Below are positions 52,457 through 60,639 of a DNA stretch of 64,000 nucleotides, in pieces (the first letter of the stretch is position 1; each line of letters begins with the position of its first letter). Source of the DNA: CAVVDY01 sp963815775 (GTDB lineage: Bacteria > Acidobacteriota > Terriglobia > Terriglobales > Acidobacteriaceae); contig CAWFIB010000001.1 of the NCBI GenBank assembly GCA_963815775.1, positions 35,697 through 99,696 of the forward strand. The letters run 5' to 3'. The notes below the pieces were generated by a model. It did no database searches, was not told where the DNA came from, and worked only from the letters and a program-made list of their open reading frames with translations. The translations under genes and the position numbers were made by a program.

Positions 52457-53920
52457 ATGGCTGCTCCGATAAAACAACCGGCTCCGCCGCAACTGAAGGT
52501 CGTTGTCGAGTGGGCAGGAGGCCGGCGGGAATATGACTTCACCGAAGGTTTTCGTGTCGGGAGGCTCGACGATTGTGCCGTCTGCATCAAAGACGAGCAC
52601 GTAAGCCGAGCCCACGCGGAGATCCTCTTCGAGGGCGGCACCTGGTGCGTGCGCGACCTCAACAGCAGCAACGGCATCTTTGTCGGCGACCAAAAATTCA
52701 AGCTCATAACTGTTGTTCAAAGTGCATCCATCAGGCTTGGAATCCAAGGCCCGCAGATCCGCCTCACAGTTATTCCTGCCAGCCCGGCTGCCTCCAAGTT
52801 CGCCGGCAGTGAAACCATGCTGGCTCGGTATGTGGACCGCTATTTTGGCAAGGCAAAGAGCGACGAGCCGGTCGGCCCGCACACGATGTTTCTTCGGCAG
52901 GCCTTCGCCAAGGTCCAGAAAAAGCAAAAGCGCAACTTCGCCGGGATCGTTGCCGTACTCCTGGCTTGCCTGCTAGGGGCTGGCGCATATGCGCTGTATG
53001 AACACCAACAGCTGAAAAAGCAACGGGCAATCGCCGAAGGATTGTTCTATTCGATGAAAGCACTGGATGTGGATATCGCCAAGCTGGAACGGATGGTGAA
53101 TGACTCCGACAATCAGCGGGCAGCCGACATCATGCGTGCTGACCTTGCCAGGCGTCGCCGGCTGGAGAAGAGCTATGACCAATTGCTGGATTCGCTGCAC
53201 TTCTACGATTCGAGGATGACGGAGCAGCAGCGGCTGATCATTCGAGTGGCCAGGATCTTCGGCGAATGCGAGCTGAACATGCCGCCGGATTTTGTCAGCG
53301 AGGTTGAAAAGTATATCGGATATTGGAAATCGTCGAAACGATTCGAGACTGCAATCCAAGCCGCAAACACGCATGGTTACACAGCGACAATTGCCAAAGA
53401 CTTTCTGGCACAAGGCTTGCCTCCACAGTTCTTCTATCTTGCGATGCAGGAGAGCGACTTTGATCCTTACGTAAGCGGTCCGATGACGAGGAAGGGAATT
53501 GCCAAAGGCATGTGGCAATTCATCCCGGAAACCGCCACGAAGTATGATCTGAAACTTGGGCCACTGGTTGAGTTCAGGCGTCCTGATCCAGCGGATGATC
53601 GCCATCACTGGGACCGTGAAACGCTGGCGGCGGCGCGGTATATCAGTGACCTGTATGGCACGGACGCCCAGGCGTCCGGACTGCTGGTGATGGCGTGCTA
53701 CAACTGGGGCGAGAATCAGGTGCTGCCTCTGGTTCGCAGCATGCCGGAAAATCCCCGCGAGCGAAATTTCTGGCAGCTGCTGGCAAAGCACCGGGACCAG
53801 ATTCCTAAAGAAACCTACGACTATGTTTTCTACATAGTCTCAGCGGCAGCCATCGGAGAGAACCCCCGCCTCTTCGGCTTTGACTTTGACAATCCGCTGG
53901 CAGGTGTGGAAAGCCAGTAG
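52457..53920 (+). CDS. FHA domain - membrane helix - lytic transglycosylase (SLT) fusion protein
   Basis: 487 residues. An FHA domain fills about 12-100 (FTEGFRVGRLDDCAVCI, DEHVSRAHAEILFEGG, VRDLNSSNGIFVGDQKF), with the phosphothreonine-binding Arg, Ser and Asn in place. A single helix at about 158-177 (GIVAVLLACLLGAGAYALYE) places the FHA in the cytoplasm and the rest in the periplasm. A helical stalk of about 110 residues follows, then an SLT domain from about 290: FFYLAMQESDFDPYVSGPMT with the catalytic Glu, GIAKGMWQFIPETATKYDL, AARYISDLYGTDAQASGLLV and MACYNWGENQV. It could cut peptidoglycan where the T6SS-like complex crosses the wall, under control by Thr phosphorylation. Start ATG lacks a strong ribosome site. 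Confidence 0.9.
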   Translation: MAAPIKQPAPPQLKVVVEWAGGRREYDFTEGFRVGRLDDCAVCIKDEHVSRAHAEILFEGGTWCVRDLNSSNGIFVGDQKFKLITVVQSASIRLGIQGPQIRLTVIPASPAASKFAGSETMLARYVDRYFGKAKSDEPVGPHTMFLRQAFAKVQKKQKRNFAGIVAVLLACLLGAGAYALYEHQQLKKQRAIAEGLFYSMKALDVDIAKLERMVNDSDNQRAADIMRADLARRRRLEKSYDQLLDSLHFYDSRMTEQQRLIIRVARIFGECELNMPPDFVSEVEKYIGYWKSSKRFETAIQAANTHGYTATIAKDFLAQGLPPQFFYLAMQESDFDPYVSGPMTRKGIAKGMWQFIPETATKYDLKLGPLVEFRRPDPADDRHHWDRETLAAARYISDLYGTDAQASGLLVMACYNWGENQVLPLVRSMPENPRERNFWQLLAKHRDQIPKETYDYVFYIVSAAAIGENPRLFGFDFDNPLAGVESQ

Positions 53921-54013
53921 GCGGCTGTCGAGAGTTTCATCTCGTTTAAACTGAATTCTTTCTGTTTACCTAGAAGAGTGCCGCGATTACGATATAACGC
54001 GAATCAAAGATCG

Positions 54014-54808
54014 ATGAAAACGGTCATCCAAGCGGCGGGCAGGACGGACGTCGGTCTCGTCAGAACCAACAACGAAGATAACCTGGGCTATGACGTGGAT
54101 CACGGGATATTCGTTGTGTGTGACGGAATGGGCGGTCAGGCGGCTGGTGAAAAAGCCAGCAGAATCGCCGTCAGTACGGTCATCGACTACTTCCAGAACC
54201 TTCACAGGAAGCCCGATACAAAGGTTGTAAGCCAGGGAATTGTCGATGTTTCTTACCGGGCGAATCAGCTGGCGAATGCGGTTCGCCTTGCCAACCAGGC
54301 TATCCGTGACGCCTCAGCACGTAATCCGCAATGGTCCGGTATGGGGTGCACCATCGTCGCAGTCTTTTGCCGCAATAACAAATTTTCGATCGCTCATGTT
54401 GGTGACAGTCGCATCTATCTCATCCGTGGGGATTCTATCTTCCAATTGACGAACGATCACTCGCTGGTGATGGAGCAGGTTCGTCGCGGGCTTATGACCA
54501 TGGACGAGGCTGAGCACTCAAAAATGCAGAACGTCATTGTTCGCGCGCTTGGGGCAGATGAGAGCGTTGAGCCGGACCTGCAAGACCACAAGTTTGTCTC
54601 CGGGGATGTGCTGCTTCTGTGCAGCGATGGGCTTTCGCGTTACGTGAAAGAGCGCGACCTGCAAGAGACGATTCGCCATGCCGGGAATCTCGATGCAGCC
54701 TGCGATCGATTGATCGAGCTAGCCAAGGCCGGAGCCAGCGACGACAACATCACCTGTCTGCTCATCAGGGCGGTCGAACAGTCCTGGTACAAGCGGCTGC
54801 TGGGATAG
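54014..54808 (+). CDS. PP2C-type Ser/Thr protein phosphatase
   Basis: 264 residues from the ATG at 54014; a GTG at 53978 would add 12 residues. Motifs in order: GRTDVGLVRTNNEDNLGYD, IFVVCDGMGGQAAGEKASRI, SGMGCTIVAVF, IAHVGDSRIYLIRGDSIFQL, TNDHSLVMEQVRRGLMT, VLLLCSDGLSRYV and GASDDNITCLLI: all metal-binding Asp residues of bacterial PP2C are present. It resembles the PppA/Stp1 group. It lies 93 bases after the FHA gene on the same strand and tail-to-tail with tssM, one base apart. The natural role would be to reverse Thr phosphorylation that the FHA domain reads; the kinase is not in the window. Confidence 0.92.
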   Translation: MKTVIQAAGRTDVGLVRTNNEDNLGYDVDHGIFVVCDGMGGQAAGEKASRIAVSTVIDYFQNLHRKPDTKVVSQGIVDVSYRANQLANAVRLANQAIRDASARNPQWSGMGCTIVAVFCRNNKFSIAHVGDSRIYLIRGDSIFQLTNDHSLVMEQVRRGLMTMDEAEHSKMQNVIVRALGADESVEPDLQDHKFVSGDVLLLCSDGLSRYVKERDLQETIRHAGNLDAACDRLIELAKAGASDDNITCLLIRAVEQSWYKRLLG

Positions 54809-54809
54809 C

Positions 54810-57800
54810 CTAATGGGCCACGTGCGCTTCACAGCGGGTCCCAGCCGCGCTCAGAACATCAAAAGCATCGGGGCCGTCGGTTTGTAGTTGATATGAGTAA
54901 AACTCCTGCTTGCCGTTGATGGTGATCGCGCTGCCATCCGATTGCAAAAGGTCCCATCGCAGATTGGTGTGCGAGTGCAAGACTTCCGATCCGGTGTATA
55001 CGAATCGGAAAGCCGCCCAAGGGCCGCTATAGGTGCGCAGGGTCTGAACACCAGCCGTGACTCGGATGTCCTCGGGAGCACCCGTCCAAGTGAATTTCTT
55101 CTGCTGTCCAGCCCCAGATAGCACTTCCTTGCCAATACTTAGGATGAGTTGTCCTTGCACGTTACTTTGCTGCTCGGTTAGCGAGTAGGTGAAATGGGGC
55201 GTAGGCGAGCCCGATGGATAGAAGGCATCGGTGACGGCCGCCATGCGGTTGAAATAGGCGACAAAGGAAGGCGTGATCTTGACTGTGCCGGCTTGTGCGG
55301 CGGTATACCGGTTGCCCTCCTTTAACAGATATTGCGAAAGCTGATTGGTATCGTAGAAAACCCACAAAGCCCCGGTCTTCGGAGCGAAGAAACCATTGAA
55401 TTCGTCAGGGGCTATTTCCTGTGAGGGGCCGCCCTTTGGGTTCAAGGGGAATTTCGACGCTAACCGACTGAACTGAGCGCACAACGCCTGCCCCGCGGCA
55501 TTTAGCTTGTCTGGGGCGACATTTCCAACCGCGCGTTCGGCGTAAGTAATGGGCTCTTCCAGGAGAACTTGAACGGTTTGCGGGGTGTGATATGTGTTGT
55601 CGAGCCGAGATCCGGCAAGTTGGGTGGCCGCCGTCCGGGCGGCGGCAGCGGCCGAGTTCACCTGGTTCACAAGGTTGGCGTCTGCTGAGCCGGTGGGACT
55701 GTTCATCAGTACGTCAATATTGTTTTTCAACCCACTCAGCGACTGGATGTAACCGGTGTTCGACTGTTGCTGCAGTTGCTCAGGCAGCTTGTCCGGTGCA
55801 CCGGGTGTAACCGCGTTCTGCACCGATGCAAACACATCCTTGACGTGAGCCACGTTGGTGTTGCTGGAGACAAACCACAGCAGCTCCAGTAGCGGTGAGT
55901 CGGGAGCGGTGAGCCTGTCCAGCTTTTGATCGGCCTCTTTCAGCCCGAAGGCTGAGACAGACGCTCCTCTTAGAACCTTTTGCCATTCGTCGATATAGTC
56001 GGTTTCATAGCGCTGCAGCAGTTTTTGTTGGAGTGTAGCGGGATCCATATCGCTGGCCGTGGTCTTGCCCAGTACCCATTCTTCCGCTGCGAGAAACCGG
56101 GCAGGATCGCGGATCGCGTCAGTCATGAACTTGTAGCCCCGGGGAGTGTATGCTCCCTTCACTAGATATTTGCTGTACACAACGTTGGCAGCGTTGGGGA
56201 ATTTGGCACCGAAATCCGCCGGCGGCGTCGCCTCCGAGGCTTGGTTGATGAGCGGGCGATAGAATCGCTCGATCCCTCCGAAGTTGGCCAGGTAGCTGCG
56301 AGCGTGCGCCACCGCGGCATCGTCTTCCTTGGTGCCAAGCGGGTCTCCCGACTTCAACTCCGAGCTGTAATACTCGAACTGGCGCTCAGCAAGGGCGGCG
56401 ACTGCCGGGTCAACCCCCCGAGCCTTCGCCCATCGGTCAGCCATTAACTGCCCAGGATTCTCTTGGGTGCTCTTGTCATAGTAGTGCGCTGTGATGAGGT
56501 GGGCTTTCAGCTCGTCGTAAGTAGTTTCATAAGCGTTATTAGCCTCATTAGGTCCGGGCTGGTCCGGCAACTGGTGAAGGTCGTTAAGAATGATGCTCTG
56601 TGCATCATCAAAGAGCATCTGCCGGAACGCATTGAAATAAACTCTCCTTGCGTCAGGGCGAATCTTGTCTCCTACGTACAGGAACCAGCGCAGGCGCAGG
56701 GGCACACCCTGCGTATCGTATATGGCGAGTGTCTGTAATTCTTCGCGAAGTCTGTCCAGCTTTTGAAGATCGCTGAGGGACGGTACCTGGTGGGCACCGA
56801 TCTGAACTGTTCTGACCTCGGCGGCCGTCGCGCGAACGTTGCTTTCGAGTTCGCGATTTCCCAGGTATGAGACCAGAAACCCGATCATAGCCACGAAGCT
56901 CAGTGCTGCGACCGTTATCAGGGCCACCCGGCGGATCAGATTTACCTTAGAACTCACACCACTAGCAGCAAGCGCAACCCTGTCCTTAACGATCACGTCG
57001 TTGAAAAGCCGCGTAAGGAAGGTCCACTGCGGCACCTTCCGGCGTCCTGCGGAGCGCACCGGCGCCGCTATCTGCTGTACCGGGAGCGAGCCGAACACCT
57101 GGGTGGCGCCGCCGTCAAAGCGGGCGTCCGGAGCGCTGGGCTGCGGGGCGGCAGACACCCCGTCCTCGACAAACACTGGACGCACTCCCGAGAAATAGAA
57201 GCCGCGCAGAAACGGATTAACACTCAACCGGCTGGGCTTGCCCATCTCGACCAGAAATTGCACCAGCAGCGTCCGGAGTTTTCTCAGCTCGCGAGGGAAT
57301 TCGTAGATGGAAGGCAGGCTATCGCTGTCGTTTTCCCGAGCCAGCAAATCGAGGCGTCTGTCGGCCAACGAGAAGAACAACTCGTCGAACGCGTTGGTCA
57401 GCCGCTTGGTCTCTTCCTCGGAATAAACTCCGCTGGACAGAGACCGCATCGGCAGTGTCACCCCCAGGATTTGGGAGGATTCGTCGGGCGTCAGCGCGCG
57501 CGCAAACTCGGTAAAGCCCTGCAGGCGATCGAGCTTCGTGAACAGAACGTAGACCGGCAAGCTTATGCTCAGCGTCTGGGAAATGTCGTGCAGACGGGTG
57601 CCCAGCACGCGGGCCGTCGAGAGTGTCGCTTCACTAGCCCCAGCTCGCAAGAAGTTGGCGCAGTCGAAGCATAGAATGGCGGCGCGGGGAGCCTGTTGTG
57701 ACTTGCTGAACGCGCTCGATGCACGTCCTGGGCGCACTGATTGCACCAGGCGTTTCCAGCGGTCGGGCTGTTGAAGCAGGCTGCCGGCGGGATCAACCAG

Positions 57801-58259
57801 AACAGCATGCTGGCTGTACCAGATATTGGCCAGTCGAGTTGCGAGAACGTTGTTGTCCTGGTAAACCTGGCCGGCCAGTAGCTCTGGATCCAGGCCGGAG
57901 TGGACGATGATGTTGGTTTTGGCCGATCCGGACTCTCCCAGAAAAAACAGCAGAGGCAGATTGCGCAAGTTCGCTCCACGTCCCAGCGTTGACTTCCTGA
58001 GGGCGTTGAGAGCCTCGTGTACCAGAAGACCAATATCGTCGGTACCGCCGCTCCGCGCTGCTTCCTGCTCGCTCCCCCCGGAGCGCTTCGCTTTGCGGTA
58101 AAACCAAAGAAAGCTCGCAGCCGCGATAATGCCAATTAAGGCAAGCCCGCCTCTGAGGATCCACAAGTCGGGCGACTGGAGATGGAGCCAGGAACCCAAA
58201 AACCAGACAAACACCAGGTACAGGATCAACAAGATGCCGGTAACCCAGTACGCGACCAT
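54810..58259 (-). CDS. tssM: Type VI secretion inner-membrane protein TssM (IcmF-like)
   Basis: 1,149 residues. Two N-terminal helices (VTGILLILYLVFVWFLGSWL and GLALIGIIAAASFLWFY), a cytoplasmic GTPase-like part with a Walker-A-like LFFLGESGSAKTNIIV (Ala in place of the usual Gly before Lys), AILCFDCANFLRAG and LPVYVLFTKLDRLQGF (TKxD), a third helix near 455-475 (VALITVAALSFVAMIGFLVS), then a large periplasmic region ending in SGPWAAFRFVYTG-type beta structure. Just before the third helix lies DGGATQVFG (Thr386), the same motif that recurs in the 620-residue protein at 60640. TssM forms the T6SS membrane channel with TssL and TssJ. TssJ is not seen here. Confidence 0.92.
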   Translation of the reverse strand: MVAYWVTGILLILYLVFVWFLGSWLHLQSPDLWILRGGLALIGIIAAASFLWFYRKAKRSGGSEQEAARSGGTDDIGLLVHEALNALRKSTLGRGANLRNLPLLFFLGESGSAKTNIIVHSGLDPELLAGQVYQDNNVLATRLANIWYSQHAVLVDPAGSLLQQPDRWKRLVQSVRPGRASSAFSKSQQAPRAAILCFDCANFLRAGASEATLSTARVLGTRLHDISQTLSISLPVYVLFTKLDRLQGFTEFARALTPDESSQILGVTLPMRSLSSGVYSEEETKRLTNAFDELFFSLADRRLDLLARENDSDSLPSIYEFPRELRKLRTLLVQFLVEMGKPSRLSVNPFLRGFYFSGVRPVFVEDGVSAAPQPSAPDARFDGGATQVFGSLPVQQIAAPVRSAGRRKVPQWTFLTRLFNDVIVKDRVALAASGVSSKVNLIRRVALITVAALSFVAMIGFLVSYLGNRELESNVRATAAEVRTVQIGAHQVPSLSDLQKLDRLREELQTLAIYDTQGVPLRLRWFLYVGDKIRPDARRVYFNAFRQMLFDDAQSIILNDLHQLPDQPGPNEANNAYETTYDELKAHLITAHYYDKSTQENPGQLMADRWAKARGVDPAVAALAERQFEYYSSELKSGDPLGTKEDDAAVAHARSYLANFGGIERFYRPLINQASEATPPADFGAKFPNAANVVYSKYLVKGAYTPRGYKFMTDAIRDPARFLAAEEWVLGKTTASDMDPATLQQKLLQRYETDYIDEWQKVLRGASVSAFGLKEADQKLDRLTAPDSPLLELLWFVSSNTNVAHVKDVFASVQNAVTPGAPDKLPEQLQQQSNTGYIQSLSGLKNNIDVLMNSPTGSADANLVNQVNSAAAAARTAATQLAGSRLDNTYHTPQTVQVLLEEPITYAERAVGNVAPDKLNAAGQALCAQFSRLASKFPLNPKGGPSQEIAPDEFNGFFAPKTGALWVFYDTNQLSQYLLKEGNRYTAAQAGTVKITPSFVAYFNRMAAVTDAFYPSGSPTPHFTYSLTEQQSNVQGQLILSIGKEVLSGAGQQKKFTWTGAPEDIRVTAGVQTLRTYSGPWAAFRFVYTGSEVLHSHTNLRWDLLQSDGSAITINGKQEFYSYQLQTDGPDAFDVLSAAGTRCEAHVAH

Positions 58260-58268
58260 AGAGTCCCC

Positions 58269-59006
58269 CTAGTTCATCACCAATTGCCCCAGCAACACGG
58301 AAATCTCGGCTGCGCCGGCGCTGAGAAGCAGCTTGAACACTATGAAGAGTGCAACTGCCAGCAAGAAGAGGCTGGCTGTCATAACCCTAAGAGGTCGCAG
58401 CCAGGGGTCCTTTTGTACCAACCGAATCGCGTCCGGGGGTATGCCGCCGCGGGGGGAAAGCTCTGGTGTTCCCCGCACTCGCCGAATTTTCTCCTCGGCT
58501 TGCCGCGTCAGGGAGCGTAATTCTGCCTCGCTGGCATACTGTCCTTTGAAACCGAGGAGCAGGCACAAGCAGTACACCTCCAGCAGGTCCGCCGTTTGGG
58601 GAGAATCGCTGCGCTTGAGAATCTTGTGCAGTTCCTGAAAGAAAATTTCCCCAGCCAGTTGGTGGTTATACAACTCGGCTTGCAGTGGCTTGCGTGCCCA
58701 GTCCGAAAAGGATGGACTTCGGCTGCTGAGGACCGACTCGTCGAGAAAGGCGACAACCGCAAATTTGGCCAGCTGAACGTCTCCCGCATTGCAGCCGCGG
58801 CTGGCAGCATCGTGCTCCGCCATAGCCAGCGTTTGTTTCATCTGCGCGCGAAAGGAATCAGCGCTGGAGACCGCTTGCCGGTTGTAGCGCAGTCTGACGA
58901 TGGCAGTGAATGCTTCTTGAAAGCCAACAGCTAACTTCCAGCCCGGTCGATCAAGAGCGGAACTGGAGCTGCGATAACTGCCGAGCGGCGATATGGTGGA
59001 TGACAT
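58269..59006 (-). CDS. tssL: Type VI secretion protein TssL (DotU-like)
   Basis: 245 residues. Cytoplasmic helical domain with FQEAFTAIVRLRYNRQAV, LAKFAVVAFLDESVLSSR (FLDE signature), LYNHQLAGEIFFQELHKIL and LLEVYCLCLLLGFKGQYA, followed by one C-terminal membrane helix (VMTASLFLLAVALFIVFKLL). This is the usual tail-anchored TssL. There is no peptidoglycan-binding extension. It lies 9 bases before tssM and 5 bases after tssK, in one operon. Confidence 0.93.
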   Translation of the reverse strand: MSSTISPLGSYRSSSSALDRPGWKLAVGFQEAFTAIVRLRYNRQAVSSADSFRAQMKQTLAMAEHDAASRGCNAGDVQLAKFAVVAFLDESVLSSRSPSFSDWARKPLQAELYNHQLAGEIFFQELHKILKRSDSPQTADLLEVYCLCLLLGFKGQYASEAELRSLTRQAEEKIRRVRGTPELSPRGGIPPDAIRLVQKDPWLRPLRVMTASLFLLAVALFIVFKLLLSAGAAEISVLLGQLVMN

Positions 59007-59011
59007 CGAGG

Positions 59012-60364
59012 TTAAGCCTCCAGCAGCACGATCAATTCAACCTCAGGAGAAGGTAGCTCTCCTGGTATGTATAGTCCTACGCCGCGTGTGGTCACAATCG
59101 ACTCCCAGCAGGGGCCGCTGCGATTAATGGAGAAATACTGATGATCGACCTTGGCGGAGATCGCCGATGGTGGTATTTGCAAGTGTGAGAGAGTGAGCCC
59201 CGGCAAGGCACGCTTCACCAGTTCGGGGATGAATTTGGCCGAGCAGACCTTCACCAGTTGGGTGGTTCTTTCAATCAGGTCGGCCTCGCCGATGGGGGAA
59301 TGGATGGACAGAATCCATCTCGAGCGGCCGAGACAGCGCTCATCCTTGACCTCTCCCATGAAGAAATAGCGGTTCAGCATCTTTAACGGAATCAGGATGC
59401 CCTGCGTCGGAACATTCAACTCGAGAAGGCGCCGAATATGCTGGTCGAGGAGCTGAAAGCAGCCGCCAGGATCCATGTGGTCATACTTTGGCAGGGAGCG
59501 CGGGTGAGCGTCCACATCGAAGGTACATAGCGCTCCAGCCAGCCTCGACATGGCACAGAAAAGTTCCTCCGGGTGTCCGTGCTTTGACAGAAGAAGATGT
59601 CGCAGTTCTGCGAGGGCTGAATTGATCGCATGCAGGAACCAGAATTGCGACACGTTCCTTTCCGACATGCTCCGATGAAATCGTCCTGACGGCATTTGCT
59701 CGTGGGAGACAGCCGCGCTTTTTTCCTCGAGGATCTCCACGAGACGCTTTAGCAGCCCGACCATGGAGTCGTTTACATCCAGATGCACAGAGGGAGCCAT
59801 AAACGAGCTGTCGGCGCTGAAATGGCCGGAGCCATCCCGAACAATTCTGATCACCGGCAGAGCCATCAAGCCAGACTGAACTTCTTGCTGTAACAGCAGC
59901 CGCAGGTTCTTGATCCCAATGCGAACCTCCTTGTCGTCATGGCCGGTATTTTCGTCAGGGAAGACTTTGATCACGCCCGTGTATCGACTTGAGGCGGGGG
60001 CCCCGTTTTCGATGGCGCAGTTGCCACCATCGGGGGTGAATCTGGGTACACACAGGCACACTGTGATCGACTCAGCATCGGGCGGAAACTTGCCCGCGAA
60101 CTCCAGCGATTCCGGCGGGGGATCCGACACCGGTATGTCAAACGGCAGGCCATCCTCGAAAATGCCGCGGGCAGACAGCAGGGTGAGCGCTCCGGTTCGG
60201 AGGGCATCGGCGTCTGTCTGCAGATCGGCGAAGCCGGAAGCGTGCCGCCACAGACTGGCGGTCGCGAAGTGCACCGAGTTTTCAAAGTAGCGATTTTGTG
60301 CCTGGAAGTGGTGCGGGGCCAAATACATACCTTCCGACCAGACCACCTTGGAGAGCAATTTCAT
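59012..60364 (-). CDS. tssK: Type VI secretion baseplate protein TssK, copy 1
   Basis: 450 residues. The family start KVVWSEGMYLAPHHFQAQNR and FENSVHF, the middle GIFEDGLPFDIPVSDPPPES, SQFWFLHAINSALAELRHLL, HPEELFCAMSRLAGALCTFD, and the C-terminus DHQYFSINRSGPCWESIVTT and GVGLYIPGELPSPEVELIVL are typical. TssK trimers link the baseplate to TssL and TssM. First gene of the tssK-tssL-tssM operon, divergent from the gene at 60640 across 275 bases that must hold both promoters. Confidence 0.92.
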   Translation of the reverse strand: MKLLSKVVWSEGMYLAPHHFQAQNRYFENSVHFATASLWRHASGFADLQTDADALRTGALTLLSARGIFEDGLPFDIPVSDPPPESLEFAGKFPPDAESITVCLCVPRFTPDGGNCAIENGAPASSRYTGVIKVFPDENTGHDDKEVRIGIKNLRLLLQQEVQSGLMALPVIRIVRDGSGHFSADSSFMAPSVHLDVNDSMVGLLKRLVEILEEKSAAVSHEQMPSGRFHRSMSERNVSQFWFLHAINSALAELRHLLLSKHGHPEELFCAMSRLAGALCTFDVDAHPRSLPKYDHMDPGGCFQLLDQHIRRLLELNVPTQGILIPLKMLNRYFFMGEVKDERCLGRSRWILSIHSPIGEADLIERTTQLVKVCSAKFIPELVKRALPGLTLSHLQIPPSAISAKVDHQYFSINRSGPCWESIVTTRGVGLYIPGELPSPEVELIVLLEA

Positions 60365-60639
60365 GTATGAGGCCTTGGGGAACCTGACGCCGATATTCTC
60401 TCTCTATAACCGCCTACTGAGAACAAGAATTTGGCTGGCAGCCATGCGACGGCATCCAATCCTCTCCAAGGCCAAGAAAATACGGCCTATGTGGGATAGG
60501 AGGCGATCGCCTATGATGGTAGCAGATACAGCACAGGGCACAGGTCGGACTTGGCGACCGGTTGATGTTCCGGTGTCCTGCATTTGGTTGCTGAAGTCAC
60601 ACATCTGCGCGACAATCATATGGGGACGTTCCGAGGGTC

